38,371 bases of DNA from Campylobacteraceae bacterium (GCA_027100635.1 JAMOOQ010000033.1:1-38371), one strand, 5' to 3'. Shown: positions 1-7,978, counted from the first letter of the stretch. Notes: a model not told the origin generated them from the sequence alone. Numbers and translations are program-made.

Positions 1-1
1 G

Positions 2-82
2 ACTCAATTGGACTATTTTAATGAAAATCATGAGATTATTTTGGAGTGCTTAGGGGATGATTATGAAGAGTTTTATGATTAG
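2..82 (+). CDS. C-terminal end of an unknown protein (partial)
   Basis: An open frame enters from the left edge and ends at TAG 80-82. It gives about 26 acidic and aromatic residues ending DDYEEFYD. The start and most of the gene lie outside the window. It converges on the secreted-protein ORF ending at 93, with about 10 bp between the two stops. Nothing visible identifies the family. It could also be a chance open frame, although the tight convergent spacing favours a real gene end. Confidence 0.45.
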   Translation, partial: TQLDYFNENHEIILECLGDDYEEFYD

Positions 83-92
83 TTGTTTTATA

Positions 93-1184
93 TTAGTTTA
101 AGTTTAGAGGGGTGATGAATGTCGGATTAATGGTCTTAACCCTTGCATAGTTTATAGGAATACCAGCCTTGTAATATCCATCATCAAAGTTAGTATAGAT
201 TATATTCTGCCCAGTTCGCTTTATGGTGGAGTTTTGGAGAGAGATTTGGGAGGTTTCATCTTCTATTTTTACAACAAACTCTGAACTTCCTAAATCTTTT
301 ACAAATTCAGAATCTTCATCATATAGTTTATAATATATAGTATAAGTTCCCTCCTCTTTTGGTGAAGTATAATTATCACTCCAATCTTTTAAGCCACCTT
401 CAGCTTTTAAAACAAAATAGTCATCTAGTGAATGATTAACTGCAAATTTAACTTTATAACCTATTGGTAAATCTGATTCAAAATTACAAAAAACACTCAT
501 TGAAGTTAATGAAGATATAGGATTTGGGGTTGAACCTTTTGATAAAATAATTGGTATCTCTATTAAGTTTTCTTTCACAATAACTGTTCTGTAAACATCT
601 TTAGCTTTATTTCCTTCATCATCAACAGCACTATAGGTTATATGATAAGTTCTTGCAATTGATGTATCAATATCATCTACACCTTTTATATTAAGAATAC
701 TTCCATCAGTTGTAGTTGCACCTTCATCTGTATAACTATCTCCCACTTCTATAGTAATTTTAGATTCACCATTTAAAGTTATGATAGGTGATTTATCTTC
801 TATTTGTTCTTGGGTAGGTAAAAGTATATCTAAATCAATATTTATAGCTCCTATTTCAGATTTTTCATTAGATACTGGACCTATTAAATTTATTATATTT
901 CTATAAATAGCATTAGCTTTATGCATATTTATATTAATTATATCCATGACTTCATTGTAGTTGTAATCTATATAGTTACATCTATCTTGACCAAGTTTGG
1001 GATCAACTATCCACCCAAAGAGATGTGATTCGCATAATGTATTAGATGTTCCAAACTTTTGAGCTAAAGCTTCAATTTGTTGAGTAATATTAGTAAGATT
1101 AGTTTTATTATTATTTATTAATTTATTCATATACTCTTCATTAAATCCTGATCTAAAGTTAAGAGATAACCATTCATGTGCCAC
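93..1184 (-). CDS. Ig-like (DUF5011-type) surface protein, downstream half of a split ORF
   Basis: The ORF has 363 residues from a GTG codon. Residues 1-110 are helical and show no known domain. Residues about 133-205 match the bacterial surface Ig-like DUF5011 pattern: PIITLNGE, then GDSYTDEGA, then the TYHITYSAVDDEGNKA strand and a final VIV. Residues 210-330 look like a second beta-sandwich. There is no signal peptide of its own and no Shine-Dalgarno sequence before the GTG. Reading back past the GTG in the same frame reaches the A6 tract inside the upstream ORF (stop at 1196). A -1 shift there would join the two into one secreted protein of about 880 residues. I infer that this is the C-terminal half of one extracellular protein, split either by a mutation or by recoding. 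A role in adhesion or surface display is only suggested by the Ig-like fold. Confidence 0.7.
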   Translation of the reverse strand: MAHEWLSLNFRSGFNEEYMNKLINNNKTNLTNITQQIEALAQKFGTSNTLCESHLFGWIVDPKLGQDRCNYIDYNYNEVMDIININMHKANAIYRNIINLIGPVSNEKSEIGAINIDLDILLPTQEQIEDKSPIITLNGESKITIEVGDSYTDEGATTTDGSILNIKGVDDIDTSIARTYHITYSAVDDEGNKAKDVYRTVIVKENLIEIPIILSKGSTPNPISSLTSMSVFCNFESDLPIGYKVKFAVNHSLDDYFVLKAEGGLKDWSDNYTSPKEEGTYTIYYKLYDEDSEFVKDLGSSEFVVKIEDETSQISLQNSTIKRTGQNIIYTNFDDGYYKAGIPINYARVKTINPTFITPLNLN

Positions 1185-1195
1185 TAATTTTGTTG

Positions 1196-2737
1196 TCAGA
1201 TCTTTTTTAACATTTGATGAACGAGAAATCCTCCTATTAAGTCATTTGTAATTCCTAGTCCACTTAATAGAATATTTCCTACTGATGGTGGTTCAATTTT
1301 TAATTTATATAATGATTTTATATTACTCCATTTAAATTCAAACCCTTTTATTATATCAGGTAATACTGATGGTAAAAAATTGGATAGAATAGGATTTAAA
1401 AATTTGGCATCACCATCTAATGGATTTAATATACTTATCATATTTGTACAAAAACCATTATCTTTTTTTTCTAAAACTTCACCCTTTCCATCATAAATCT
1501 TAACAATAGCTTCACATCCACTAATAGTTAAAGAAGTTAATTTGGTAAGACTATATTTAATACTATTTACACCTGCTTCTTTAGAAAGATTTACTAGAGT
1601 CCCATTCTCATTTAAAGATAATACTGTCAATACACCTTGTGCTAGTTTTATATAATGGTTTGCTATATTTCTCTGTTCTTCAATATCATCTATATTTGTA
1701 CTTGCTAATTTTAGAATATTACCTTCTATAGCCATTTCTTTTTCAAGTAAAGCTTCCCATATCCATAAATAGAGCCTTTTCCTTTGATCATTTTCTAAAA
1801 TATCAGCATTATAAAAATGACCATCTCCATAATTTTTTTCATTTGCTATAGCTTTATATAAATCAAACTCTTTTATTGATGATAATCTTGCAGATTTTGA
1901 TGAGTGTTCTAATGCTTGTTGTACACTAACAGTTTCTGGTATATTTGCAGTATGTTTAAATAACTCTGGTTTGATCTTATCAAACTCATCATTAAAAGTT
2001 TTATCAAATTGTAAATTTGATATGTTATCTCTTTTTGCATGTTCATCTACAGAACTTGATATTTGAATACCATTATCAGTATTCCCATCACTATCTATAG
2101 TTTGCAAAAATACAGCTATATTATTAGACTCTTCTGATGTATCTGCTATAGTTGTGATAGCAACCATACTACTTGGAACTGTAGAACCTATTTTAATATT
2201 TCCTACATAAAATTCTATGGTACCACCCTCAAAATACTCAAATTCACCTTTAGCATTTGTAATACCTTTTTTTGTTATTTTTTTATCTTGACTTGTAGAT
2301 ATATATCTTAAACCTATAATATGAGAATCAACAATAATTCCTATTTTTATATTATCTACATACCCATTCCAAATAAGTTTTTTATCACTATTAGCATCTA
2401 TCAATAAAATAAAATTCTCTTGCATACCCAAAGCTTTAATAAATCCATATTCAGGGTTTTTAATCTCTGTAATTACAAAAAGAGCAAGTTTATCTGTGGC
2501 GTTAAGGTTCATATAGTATATATATCTATAATTCTCATTTTCATATCCACCAGTTACATTATGTGATGACAATATCTTATCTATCATCGTAGCATTTGTT
2601 TTTAATGTGGAATCATCTTTGCTTTTTAATTGAGTTAGTGTATCATCAAGTTTAGCTATCTCTGCATCTGATGGTGTAAAAGCACCTGAGAATAAAACAG
2701 CAGTAAAAAGTGCCATCAACAGTATAATTTTTTTCAT
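1196..2737 (-). CDS. Secreted protein with G-F-Y/LQTxDxDGN repeat domain, upstream half of a split ORF
   Basis: The ORF has 513 residues. The ATG at 2737 is preceded by AAGGGA at good spacing. Residues 1-25 form a Sec signal peptide (lysines, a hydrophobic core, then cleavage around SGA/FT). Residues about 130-230 carry a motif series that I know from many Campylobacterota surface proteins: a G-x-F-x-Y-x-x-G core, an FYVGNIKIG strand and an FLQTIDSDGN-type segment ending NGIQI. Residues 270-510 are mostly helical and unrecognised. The frame ends TTA AAA AAG ATC TGA, and the next ORF continues in the -1 frame. The protein is probably exported to the periplasm or surface. The same LQT/DDDG signature occurs in the truncated gene at 3121-4179, so the two are likely paralogues. 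Function unknown. Confidence 0.75.
   Translation of the reverse strand: MKKIILLMALFTAVLFSGAFTPSDAEIAKLDDTLTQLKSKDDSTLKTNATMIDKILSSHNVTGGYENENYRYIYYMNLNATDKLALFVITEIKNPEYGFIKALGMQENFILLIDANSDKKLIWNGYVDNIKIGIIVDSHIIGLRYISTSQDKKITKKGITNAKGEFEYFEGGTIEFYVGNIKIGSTVPSSMVAITTIADTSEESNNIAVFLQTIDSDGNTDNGIQISSSVDEHAKRDNISNLQFDKTFNDEFDKIKPELFKHTANIPETVSVQQALEHSSKSARLSSIKEFDLYKAIANEKNYGDGHFYNADILENDQRKRLYLWIWEALLEKEMAIEGNILKLASTNIDDIEEQRNIANHYIKLAQGVLTVLSLNENGTLVNLSKEAGVNSIKYSLTKLTSLTISGCEAIVKIYDGKGEVLEKKDNGFCTNMISILNPLDGDAKFLNPILSNFLPSVLPDIIKGFEFKWSNIKSLYKLKIEPPSVGNILLSGLGITNDLIGGFLVHQMLKKI
1202..1208 (-). other. A_AAA_AAG slippery heptamer at the ORF junction
   Basis: On the minus strand the zero frame reads TTA AAA AAG ATC TGA, so the heptamer A_AAA_AAG sits in the exact X_XXY_YYZ phase used for -1 frameshifting. 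A -1 slip continues as GAT CTG ACA and enters the downstream 363-residue ORF. An AGGAGG lies 21 nt upstream, farther than the roughly 10 nt spacing of the E. coli dnaX stimulator. No strong downstream hairpin is obvious. A plain indel in the A6 tract, or an assembly error, explains the pattern equally well. Confidence 0.5.
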
Positions 2738-2770
2738 TTTTTGTCCCTTGTCTTTTAATCTTGTAAACTG

Positions 2771-2793
2771 TAGGGTGCGATTGCTATCGCACC
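2771..2793. repeat. Short palindrome of the TAGGGTGCG family
   Basis: TAGGGTGCGATTGCTATCGC followed by ACC is a short inverted repeat (GGTGCGAT / ATCGCACC). A related palindrome, in the opposite orientation, lies at 2963-2985 and begins GGTGCGTTGAAAACGGCACC. These bracket the cluster of dispersed repeats between the two secreted-protein loci. Confidence 0.6.
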
Positions 2794-2822
2794 ATTCGTA
2801 ATAATTTTAAACATCATTATTT

Positions 2823-2874
2823 GGAAGTGACGGCTTCAGCCTCACCTATTTGGTGGAGCTGAAGCACCACTTCC
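2823..2874. repeat. Palindromic element, intergenic copy (same family as in mnmG and dnaX)
   Basis: This 52-bp imperfect palindrome has outer arms GGAAGTG and CACTTCC, inner arms GGCTTCAGC and GCTGAAGC, and a loop of about 6 nt. It matches the elements at 15571-15621 (in mnmG) and 13995-14045 (in dnaX), sharing the block GCTTCAGCCTCAC and the closing CACTTCC. Read in the direction used by mnmG and dnaX, this copy has one extra base and meets a TGA, so it could not be in a gene in that form. It lies in non-coding DNA upstream of the 1196-2737 ORF. Confidence 0.85.
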
Positions 2875-2930
2875 GAGAATTATATTTTTCATTACATCCT
2901 TAAATTTTTGTCATTCCATGCTTGTTCTTT

Positions 2931-2957
2931 TGTCATTCCGTGCTTGACACGGAATCT
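2931..2957. repeat. Dispersed 27-bp palindrome (TGTCATTCCGTG family)
   Basis: The repeat begins TGTCATTCCGTGCTTGACAC and ends GGAATCT. The core GATTCCGTG / CACGGAATC is self-complementary. An exact reverse-complement copy of all 27 bases is at 17669-17695, between aroE and mnmG. A degenerate copy starts at about 2910. This type of repeat is common in intergenic DNA of several proteobacterial groups. A plus-strand open frame of about 63 codons across this repeat cluster is composed only of repeat sequence and is not called as a gene. Confidence 0.85.
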
Positions 2958-3025
2958 AAAATGGTGCGTTGAAAACGGCACCCTACCAATCTTAATCTTT
3001 AAATTATTTTGGAATGGAATTCAAT

Positions 3026-3090
3026 GGCAACCAAGTGATTGCCCCTACAGAGTGTTGATTATGCGTAGGGGTATCCCCTTGTGGGTACCC
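3026..3090. repeat. Dispersed double-palindrome repeat GGCAACC...GGGTACCC, copy 1
   Basis: The 65-bp unit consists of a GGCAACCAAGTGATTGCC hairpin followed by a GGGTATCCCCTTGTGGGTAC-type hairpin. It is almost identical, in the same orientation, to 32861-32927. The flanking AAATTATTTT and ATTCAA are shared too, so the repeat may extend about 20 bp to the left. A half copy lies at 21375-21402. Confidence 0.85.
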
Positions 3091-3120
3091 AAGAATTAAG
3101 ATAATTGTAAATATTTTACA

Positions 3121-4179
3121 TTAACACGCTGGTTTACCACCTAATAACTGCTCCAATGGATCATCACTACATTCACCTGTAGCTTCTGTTGTTTCATTGT
3201 TATCCTCTGTAGCTTCTGTTGTTTCTGTTGTTTCATTATTATCTTCTGCAACTCTATCTGCTTCAGATTGTTCTGTCGCAAGTTTGTCAGCTTCTTCTGC
3301 CGCAACTCTTTCAGCCTCAGCTTGTTCTGCTACAACTCTAGCATCTTTTGCCAATTTTTCCTCTTCTGTCATCTCACGAGGAGCTACAGATAAATCATAT
3401 TTAACACGCTCACTTACCATTCCATGAGAAAAAGTAACAGTTACAGTAACATTTGTAGATGATGATGTATCTACCACATCTAAGCCTATCACTGGTCTAG
3501 TTACAGCACCAGTATTAGATATAACCTTAATATTACTTGATGAATATGTTACTCTAACATTATTTTCAAAAGCAGTTGGAAATACTAAATCAGTTGTAAT
3601 ATTTGATTCTGACATATTTTCAGATTTTAAATCATCAAATGTAACTAACTTTTTAGCTTCATCAATATAATCTTGAGATATTTGATTATCTTTAGCTCTT
3701 TGTTCTGCTTGTGCTACTGCCATTTCTGCATCCAATTTATCTTGTTCTGCTTTTGCCTCTGCTTCTTCTTCTTCTGCTTTCTCTTTATCAATTACTGCTT
3801 GAACCTCTTTTGCCTCTGCATCTGCTTTATCTTGAGCCTCTGCTTTTTCTTTAGCCTCTGCTTTTTCTTTATCAGCTTTTGCTTTTGCCTCTACATCTAA
3901 TATATCTTGTGCCGTTTTTTTAGCATCTGCCAAAATCTCTTCATCATTTAGGTGCATCTTAGCCAAGTCTACTGTTACTTGATCTTTTCCTGCATCATTT
4001 AACATCACTTTTAACTCTTCTGATGTAATATCAATAAGCTTTTTACCCTCAGCCAATTTTATACTAGCATTAATTTTAATACCATCACTTACAAAACCAT
4101 CATCATCAAGAGATAATAAAAGAGATGCAATTCTTAATACCTCTTCATTATCAGTTACATTTCTATCCACTCCAGCCAA
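3121..4179 (-). pseudogene. 5'-truncated coiled-coil / Ig-like surface protein
   Basis: The longest reading is 352 residues from a TTG at 4179, with no Shine-Dalgarno sequence. The frame stays open upstream to a stop near 4258, and that upstream part still looks like family sequence (SKESYWVTADKEVHPQDLAG). Residues 1-60 carry the AGVDRNVTD...LLSLDDDGF...GIKI signature seen in the neighbour at 1196-2737. They should follow a signal peptide and a G-F-Y/VG domain, which are missing. Residues about 80-170 are an Ala/Glu/Lys-rich coiled coil. Residues about 175-265 are an atrophied bacterial Ig-like domain (VTYSSSN, then NTGAVTRPV). A second charged coil follows, then a NNETTE/ATED tandem repeat and two cysteines in the last 20 residues. 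It could be expressed from an alternative start, but without a signal peptide it would stay in the cytoplasm. I read it as a remnant. Confidence 0.6.
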
Positions 4180-4248
4180 ATCTTGTGGATGAACCTCTTT
4201 ATCTGCTGTAACCCAATAACTCTCTTTGCTAATAATGATAATCCTGTA

Positions 4249-4680
4249 ATGAAATTATTAAAAGGTAAGTGGTATCATTATTTCTATGGAGTTGATAGGT
4301 TTTGGGAAGATGAAGTTATTATTTATGATAATGGTTCTTGTGAATATATATATAATGGCGAAGTAAGGGAGATAGGTAAAGTGATTAATCAAGCATATCA
4401 ATCTACAATACTCTTTGAAGATATTAAAAGTAAAAAACTTTTTAGTATGATTTTTGATAATCAATCCTATAAACTTGAAAATGCTTGTTTTACTCGAAAT
4501 ATTGATAAACAATATGAAAAAGAGTTGTATTTATACTCCATAGGTATTCTATCTCGTAAACCAATAGAGTTAGAGGTAGCAAAAAATATTTTAGGTGATA
4601 TGAATAAGGTACGAATGCTTGAAGAAAATGAAATGGTTGATAGACTCTCTATTTACTTGAGAGATGTATATCTTTTATAA
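4249..4680 (+). CDS. Hypothetical protein, probably 5'-truncated
   Basis: From ATG 4249 the frame encodes 143 residues. The frame is open further upstream to 4183, but that part is antisense to the remnant at 3121-4179. The start of the recognisable protein is LLKGKWYHYFYG, then a beta-rich stretch (DEVIIYDNGSCEYIYNGEV, GKVINQAYQS). This looks like a small lipocalin-like or hypothetical beta-barrel fold, followed by a helical tail. No Shine-Dalgarno sequence precedes 4183 or 4249. Two genes facing away from each other both lack their 5' parts here, which suggests a deletion or recombination joint at about 4190-4255. Function unknown. Confidence 0.45.
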   Translation: MKLLKGKWYHYFYGVDRFWEDEVIIYDNGSCEYIYNGEVREIGKVINQAYQSTILFEDIKSKKLFSMIFDNQSYKLENACFTRNIDKQYEKELYLYSIGILSRKPIELEVAKNILGDMNKVRMLEENEMVDRLSIYLRDVYLL

Positions 4681-4912
4681 AAATTATAGAGTCAGGTTTG
4701 AGATTTAAAGTTGTCGAACTGGGGTTTAGAAAAAATGGACTTCCAAAAAGCAGTAATTTTTGATTCATTGTTATTTACGCAATCTATGGTTACGCTTGAA
4801 TGATTTCTTTACTTATCTCTTTTTTAATTATAATTTTCCACTTTTTTTGAGATAGGATAGTTTTAATAATTAGTTAGTTTTAGTGATACTAGCTCTTTAT
4901 ATAATAAATATC

Positions 4913-4945
4913 TACTAGACCCTGAAGTTGATTTAGGGTCTAGTA
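4913..4945. terminator. Strong hairpin, possible terminator
   Basis: A perfect 11-bp stem, TACTAGACCCT / AGGGTCTAGTA, has an 11-nt loop. The tail is only moderately T-rich on either strand, so an intrinsic terminator is likely but not certain. It separates the remnant genes on the left from the operon that starts at 5078. Confidence 0.45.
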
Positions 4946-4998
4946 AATTACTTGTGAAAAGATCCCTAACTAATAAATATAAGTTTCTTATAAAAAAA

Positions 4999-5036
4999 AA
5001 GTTGTATAATTATATAAATTGTAATTTATACAACTT
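4999..5036. promoter_or_regulatory. Inverted repeat overlapping a candidate -10 box of the operon
   Basis: Arms AAGTTGTATAA (4999-5009) and TTATACAACTT (5026-5036) are perfectly complementary with a 16-bp centre. TATAAT at 5005-5010 lies across the end of the left arm, about 70 bp before the cyclase ATG. The palindrome could be an operator covering the -10 element, or a hairpin in the 5' leader. No known regulator box was recognised. Confidence 0.4.
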
Positions 5037-5077
5037 AAATTCCCTCTCTTATTTTAATTTACCACTAGGAACTAATA

Positions 5078-6931
5078 ATGAACGCAAAAAGAAAAATCAC
5101 ACTTATTTTATCTATTATATTCTCCTTAATTTTTTTAATGATGATTATAAACATATCACTTAATTTTAGAAATTATGGTATTAAAAGTGTGGAAGACAAG
5201 GCACTAGTAATATCTGAACTTATCAAATATAGTCTTACTGCCCATATGGTAAATGGTACAATGGAGAAGAGGGAATTTTTTTTAAATCAGATAAAAGATT
5301 CTAAACATATACAGAAATTATGGATTATTAGAGCTCCATCAGTGGTTAAACAACATGGTATTGGATTTGAGAATGAAGTATCAAAAGATGAGATAGATAA
5401 AGATGTAATTCGTACAGGTATTGCTCAAAAAGTTATTAGTGAAAATATTTTTTTAGATAATACATTTAGAATGACTATTCCATATAACGCAACAAGTGAT
5501 TCTAGTTTAAATTGTTTAAAGTGCCATGATGCAAAGATTGGAGATACATTAGGTGCTATCTCTATGGTTATTGATATTGATGATGTTAAATTAATGGGGC
5601 TTAGAACAGTTCTTGATATTGCTCTTGTAGCTTTTGCTGTTTTAATATTAATTCAGATATTAACGAGTCGTTTTTTGACACCATATATGATGATATTTTT
5701 ATCTATAAAATCTGTTATGAAGAAAGCACATAGTGGTGATTATTCAAATAGGGTAGAGGTAGTGGGGAATAAAGAGAGTGTAGAGGTGGCTATATTAATT
5801 AATAAATTGATGGAAAAGTTTCAACACGTTTTAAATGAGATAGAGAGTAAAATAGATATATTTTTATCTCATAAAAAAGAGGAAAAACTAGATGATCAAC
5901 TTGAAAGCGTGAAAAATACTATTACTCAGCTATCTGATATTTATAAATTTAAAAAAACTATAGAACATGATAAAACTATTGATGATATATATAAAAGATT
6001 AATCGTCATTTTTGAGAATAAATTAAAGATTAAAGATTTTACATTTATTGAATGTGATACTACAAATAAAAAGACTACAATTATTTATCATAGTAAAAAG
6101 ATTAATTGTAATGCAGAAGAGGATGGTTGCAGAGCAGATCGTGCAAGTGTTATTATAGATTCCTGTCAATTTAAGGGATTATGTAAAAGTTTTAATAGAG
6201 ATGATGAGAGATTTTATGTATGTATTCCTTATTCTATCTCTAATGATTTAGACTTAATTATCTCTATTGTCAGCGATACTTATGAGGAAACACGGAGAGT
6301 TAATAGTTTAATACATTTTATAGATGATTATATTGATACTGCAAAAACAGAATTTGTAAGTAAGAAATTAACACAAAAGTTACGAGATAGAGCAAGAAGA
6401 GATCCTTTAACCAATTTATATAATAGGAAATATTTAGATGAGTTTATAGATACAGCAATTATTGAGCATAAAGAGATGGGAACAAGTTATGGTATTTTAA
6501 TGGCAGATATAGATTATTTTAAGATGATTAATGATACTTATGGTCATGATATTGGAGATTTAGCTCTTAAAGTGATTACTTCTACACTATTAGAAAATAC
6601 TTTGGAGAGTGATGTAGTAGTTAGATATGGTGGTGAAGAGTTTATTATTATATTATATAATTGTGATAATGATAGACTTTTAGAGGTAGCAGAGAATATT
6701 AGAATATCATTTTCTAAAAAGAAGATAAAAGTATCTGAAGATATATCATTTAGCAAAACTATTAGTCTTGGAGGTGCTTTGCTTCCTTATAATACTGATA
6801 GTTTTTGGAAAGCAATTAAACTTGCAGATGTTGCTTTGTATGAAGCAAAAAATACAGGGAGAGATAAGGTTGAGATATTTGATATAAAGTTAGAACAATA
6901 TAAAAATTTTGATTTTGACAATGAGTATTAA
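5078..6931 (+). CDS. Membrane diguanylate cyclase with periplasmic c-type heme motif
   Basis: The protein has 617 residues; the ATG follows AGGAA. Its order is: transmembrane segment (about 7-29); periplasmic sensor domain with a CLKCH heme c motif at 146-150; second transmembrane segment (about 175-196); HAMP-like linker and helices; then a cysteine-containing cytoplasmic region (CNAEEDGC, SCQFKGLC). The C-terminus is a GGDEF domain (RDPLTNLYNRKYLDEF, ADIDYFKMINDTYGH, then GGEEF at 518-522). The catalytic motif is intact, so cyclic di-GMP synthesis from two GTP is expected. The inhibitory RxxD site that normally precedes it reads LESD, so product inhibition at that site is probably absent. 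The heme suggests redox, oxygen or NO sensing (inference). It is the first gene of a plus-strand operon; TAA is followed in the same frame, after one codon, by the TTG of the next gene. Confidence 0.9.
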   Translation: MNAKRKITLILSIIFSLIFLMMIINISLNFRNYGIKSVEDKALVISELIKYSLTAHMVNGTMEKREFFLNQIKDSKHIQKLWIIRAPSVVKQHGIGFENEVSKDEIDKDVIRTGIAQKVISENIFLDNTFRMTIPYNATSDSSLNCLKCHDAKIGDTLGAISMVIDIDDVKLMGLRTVLDIALVAFAVLILIQILTSRFLTPYMMIFLSIKSVMKKAHSGDYSNRVEVVGNKESVEVAILINKLMEKFQHVLNEIESKIDIFLSHKKEEKLDDQLESVKNTITQLSDIYKFKKTIEHDKTIDDIYKRLIVIFENKLKIKDFTFIECDTTNKKTTIIYHSKKINCNAEEDGCRADRASVIIDSCQFKGLCKSFNRDDERFYVCIPYSISNDLDLIISIVSDTYEETRRVNSLIHFIDDYIDTAKTEFVSKKLTQKLRDRARRDPLTNLYNRKYLDEFIDTAIIEHKEMGTSYGILMADIDYFKMINDTYGHDIGDLALKVITSTLLENTLESDVVVRYGGEEFIIILYNCDNDRLLEVAENIRISFSKKKIKVSEDISFSKTISLGGALLPYNTDSFWKAIKLADVALYEAKNTGRDKVEIFDIKLEQYKNFDFDNEY

Positions 6932-6934
6932 CAG

Positions 6935-7978
6935 TTGCAACAGATATTACCATCATATAAAGATCCTTTATTTAGTATCTTACTAATAATAACTATTATA
7001 CTTGTAACAGTTATTGCAACTCATGGATTGAGTATATATTCTAAAAAAAAAAGTAAAAATGATTTATTAGAGTTCTTGAAAAAATTTAAAAATACTGATT
7101 GTACTTTTGACTTAAATGTTACTATTTTTGAATCTAATATGCTTAAACCACTTATTTTACTTGCAGAAGGTTTTAATAGTAATGGAGAATATCATAAAGC
7201 TATTAATATCTATTTATACCTTATAGATAATATAAATGATTATAAAATTAAAAATAATCTTCTTAATAGCTTAGGGCAACTTTATTTAAAAGCTGGTTTT
7301 TTAGAAAGAGCAAAGCATATATTTATCAAAATTCTTAAGTATTCACCAAGAAATATAGAATCACTTTATAATTTATCAATAGTTTATGATATGTTAAATG
7401 AATATAATAAGGCTCTTTTGTTAATTGAACCTTTGGATATATTAAAAGAAGATACAGAAAATTTTAAAAATTATTTTGAATATAAAATTGTTTTAACCAC
7501 TTATAAAAATTCAAAAAAACAGAAGATAATAGAATTAGAAAAGATGATAAAAAATAGACCTAGCTTATATAGAATAATATTATCTGATTTATTTATATTA
7601 GATAATCATCTTGCATGGAGAATACTAGATTATACAAGAATACAAGAAGTGTTAGATATATTATGGATGTTGCCAAAATCAAAACTTGATTTAGATATAA
7701 TTTCAAAACATAATACTTTAAGTACAATATACTATGCTAAAGGTTATATTCAAAAACCTTATGTTCAAAGTGATATATTTAGTGTAGATATGTTAGCCAT
7801 CTCAAAAAAGAGTGGTTTTGATAGAGCTGATTTAAACTTTTTATATCTATGTGATATATGTAAGCAGTCTTTTTCTCTATCATTTAATAGATGTTCAAAT
7901 TGTATGGCTATAAATAGTATAATAGTTGAGGGAAAAATTGCAGAAAAATATAAACAAACAAATTACTCTATATTCTGA
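6935..7978 (+). CDS. Membrane-anchored TPR protein with C-terminal zinc ribbon (LapB/YciM-like)
   Basis: The protein has 347 residues from TTG 6935, the first possible codon after the cyclase stop. An N-terminal transmembrane helix (about 10-32) supports this start. TPR-like helix pairs follow (GEYHKAINIYLYLI, YLKAGFLERAKHIFIKIL, YDMLNEYNKALLLIEPL). The C-terminus has two CxxC pairs (CDICKQSF, CSNCMAIN) that resemble the rubredoxin-type metal site of LapB/YciM. That architecture (anchor, TPRs, metal ribbon) is known from LapB, an LPS-assembly regulator in enteric bacteria. Whether this one does the same is uncertain. It lies directly upstream of rnhA and overlaps it by about 40 bp in another frame. 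Confidence 0.75.
   Translation: MQQILPSYKDPLFSILLIITIILVTVIATHGLSIYSKKKSKNDLLEFLKKFKNTDCTFDLNVTIFESNMLKPLILLAEGFNSNGEYHKAINIYLYLIDNINDYKIKNNLLNSLGQLYLKAGFLERAKHIFIKILKYSPRNIESLYNLSIVYDMLNEYNKALLLIEPLDILKEDTENFKNYFEYKIVLTTYKNSKKQKIIELEKMIKNRPSLYRIILSDLFILDNHLAWRILDYTRIQEVLDILWMLPKSKLDLDIISKHNTLSTIYYAKGYIQKPYVQSDIFSVDMLAISKKSGFDRADLNFLYLCDICKQSFSLSFNRCSNCMAINSIIVEGKIAEKYKQTNYSIF

Larger units (their letters stand above)
4681..5077. other. 397-bp intergenic region before the operon
   Basis: This spacer has no convincing gene. It contains a perfect 11-bp inverted repeat at 4913-4945 and a second inverted repeat with an embedded TATAAT at 4999-5036. The ribosome-binding site AGGAA lies just before the cyclase start at 5078. 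The stretch 4690-4900 shows nothing that I can name. Confidence 0.6.

Noticed and set aside
2908-3099. 63-codon plus-strand open frame
   Set aside because: It is made entirely of dispersed repeat sequence (the 27-mer and the GGCAACC unit), with no ribosome-binding site.
3673-3900. Plus-strand open frame rich in Phe, Leu and Cys
   Set aside because: It is the antisense of the Ala/Glu/Lys coiled-coil region of the 3121-4179 gene; such shadows are expected opposite GCn/GAn codon runs.
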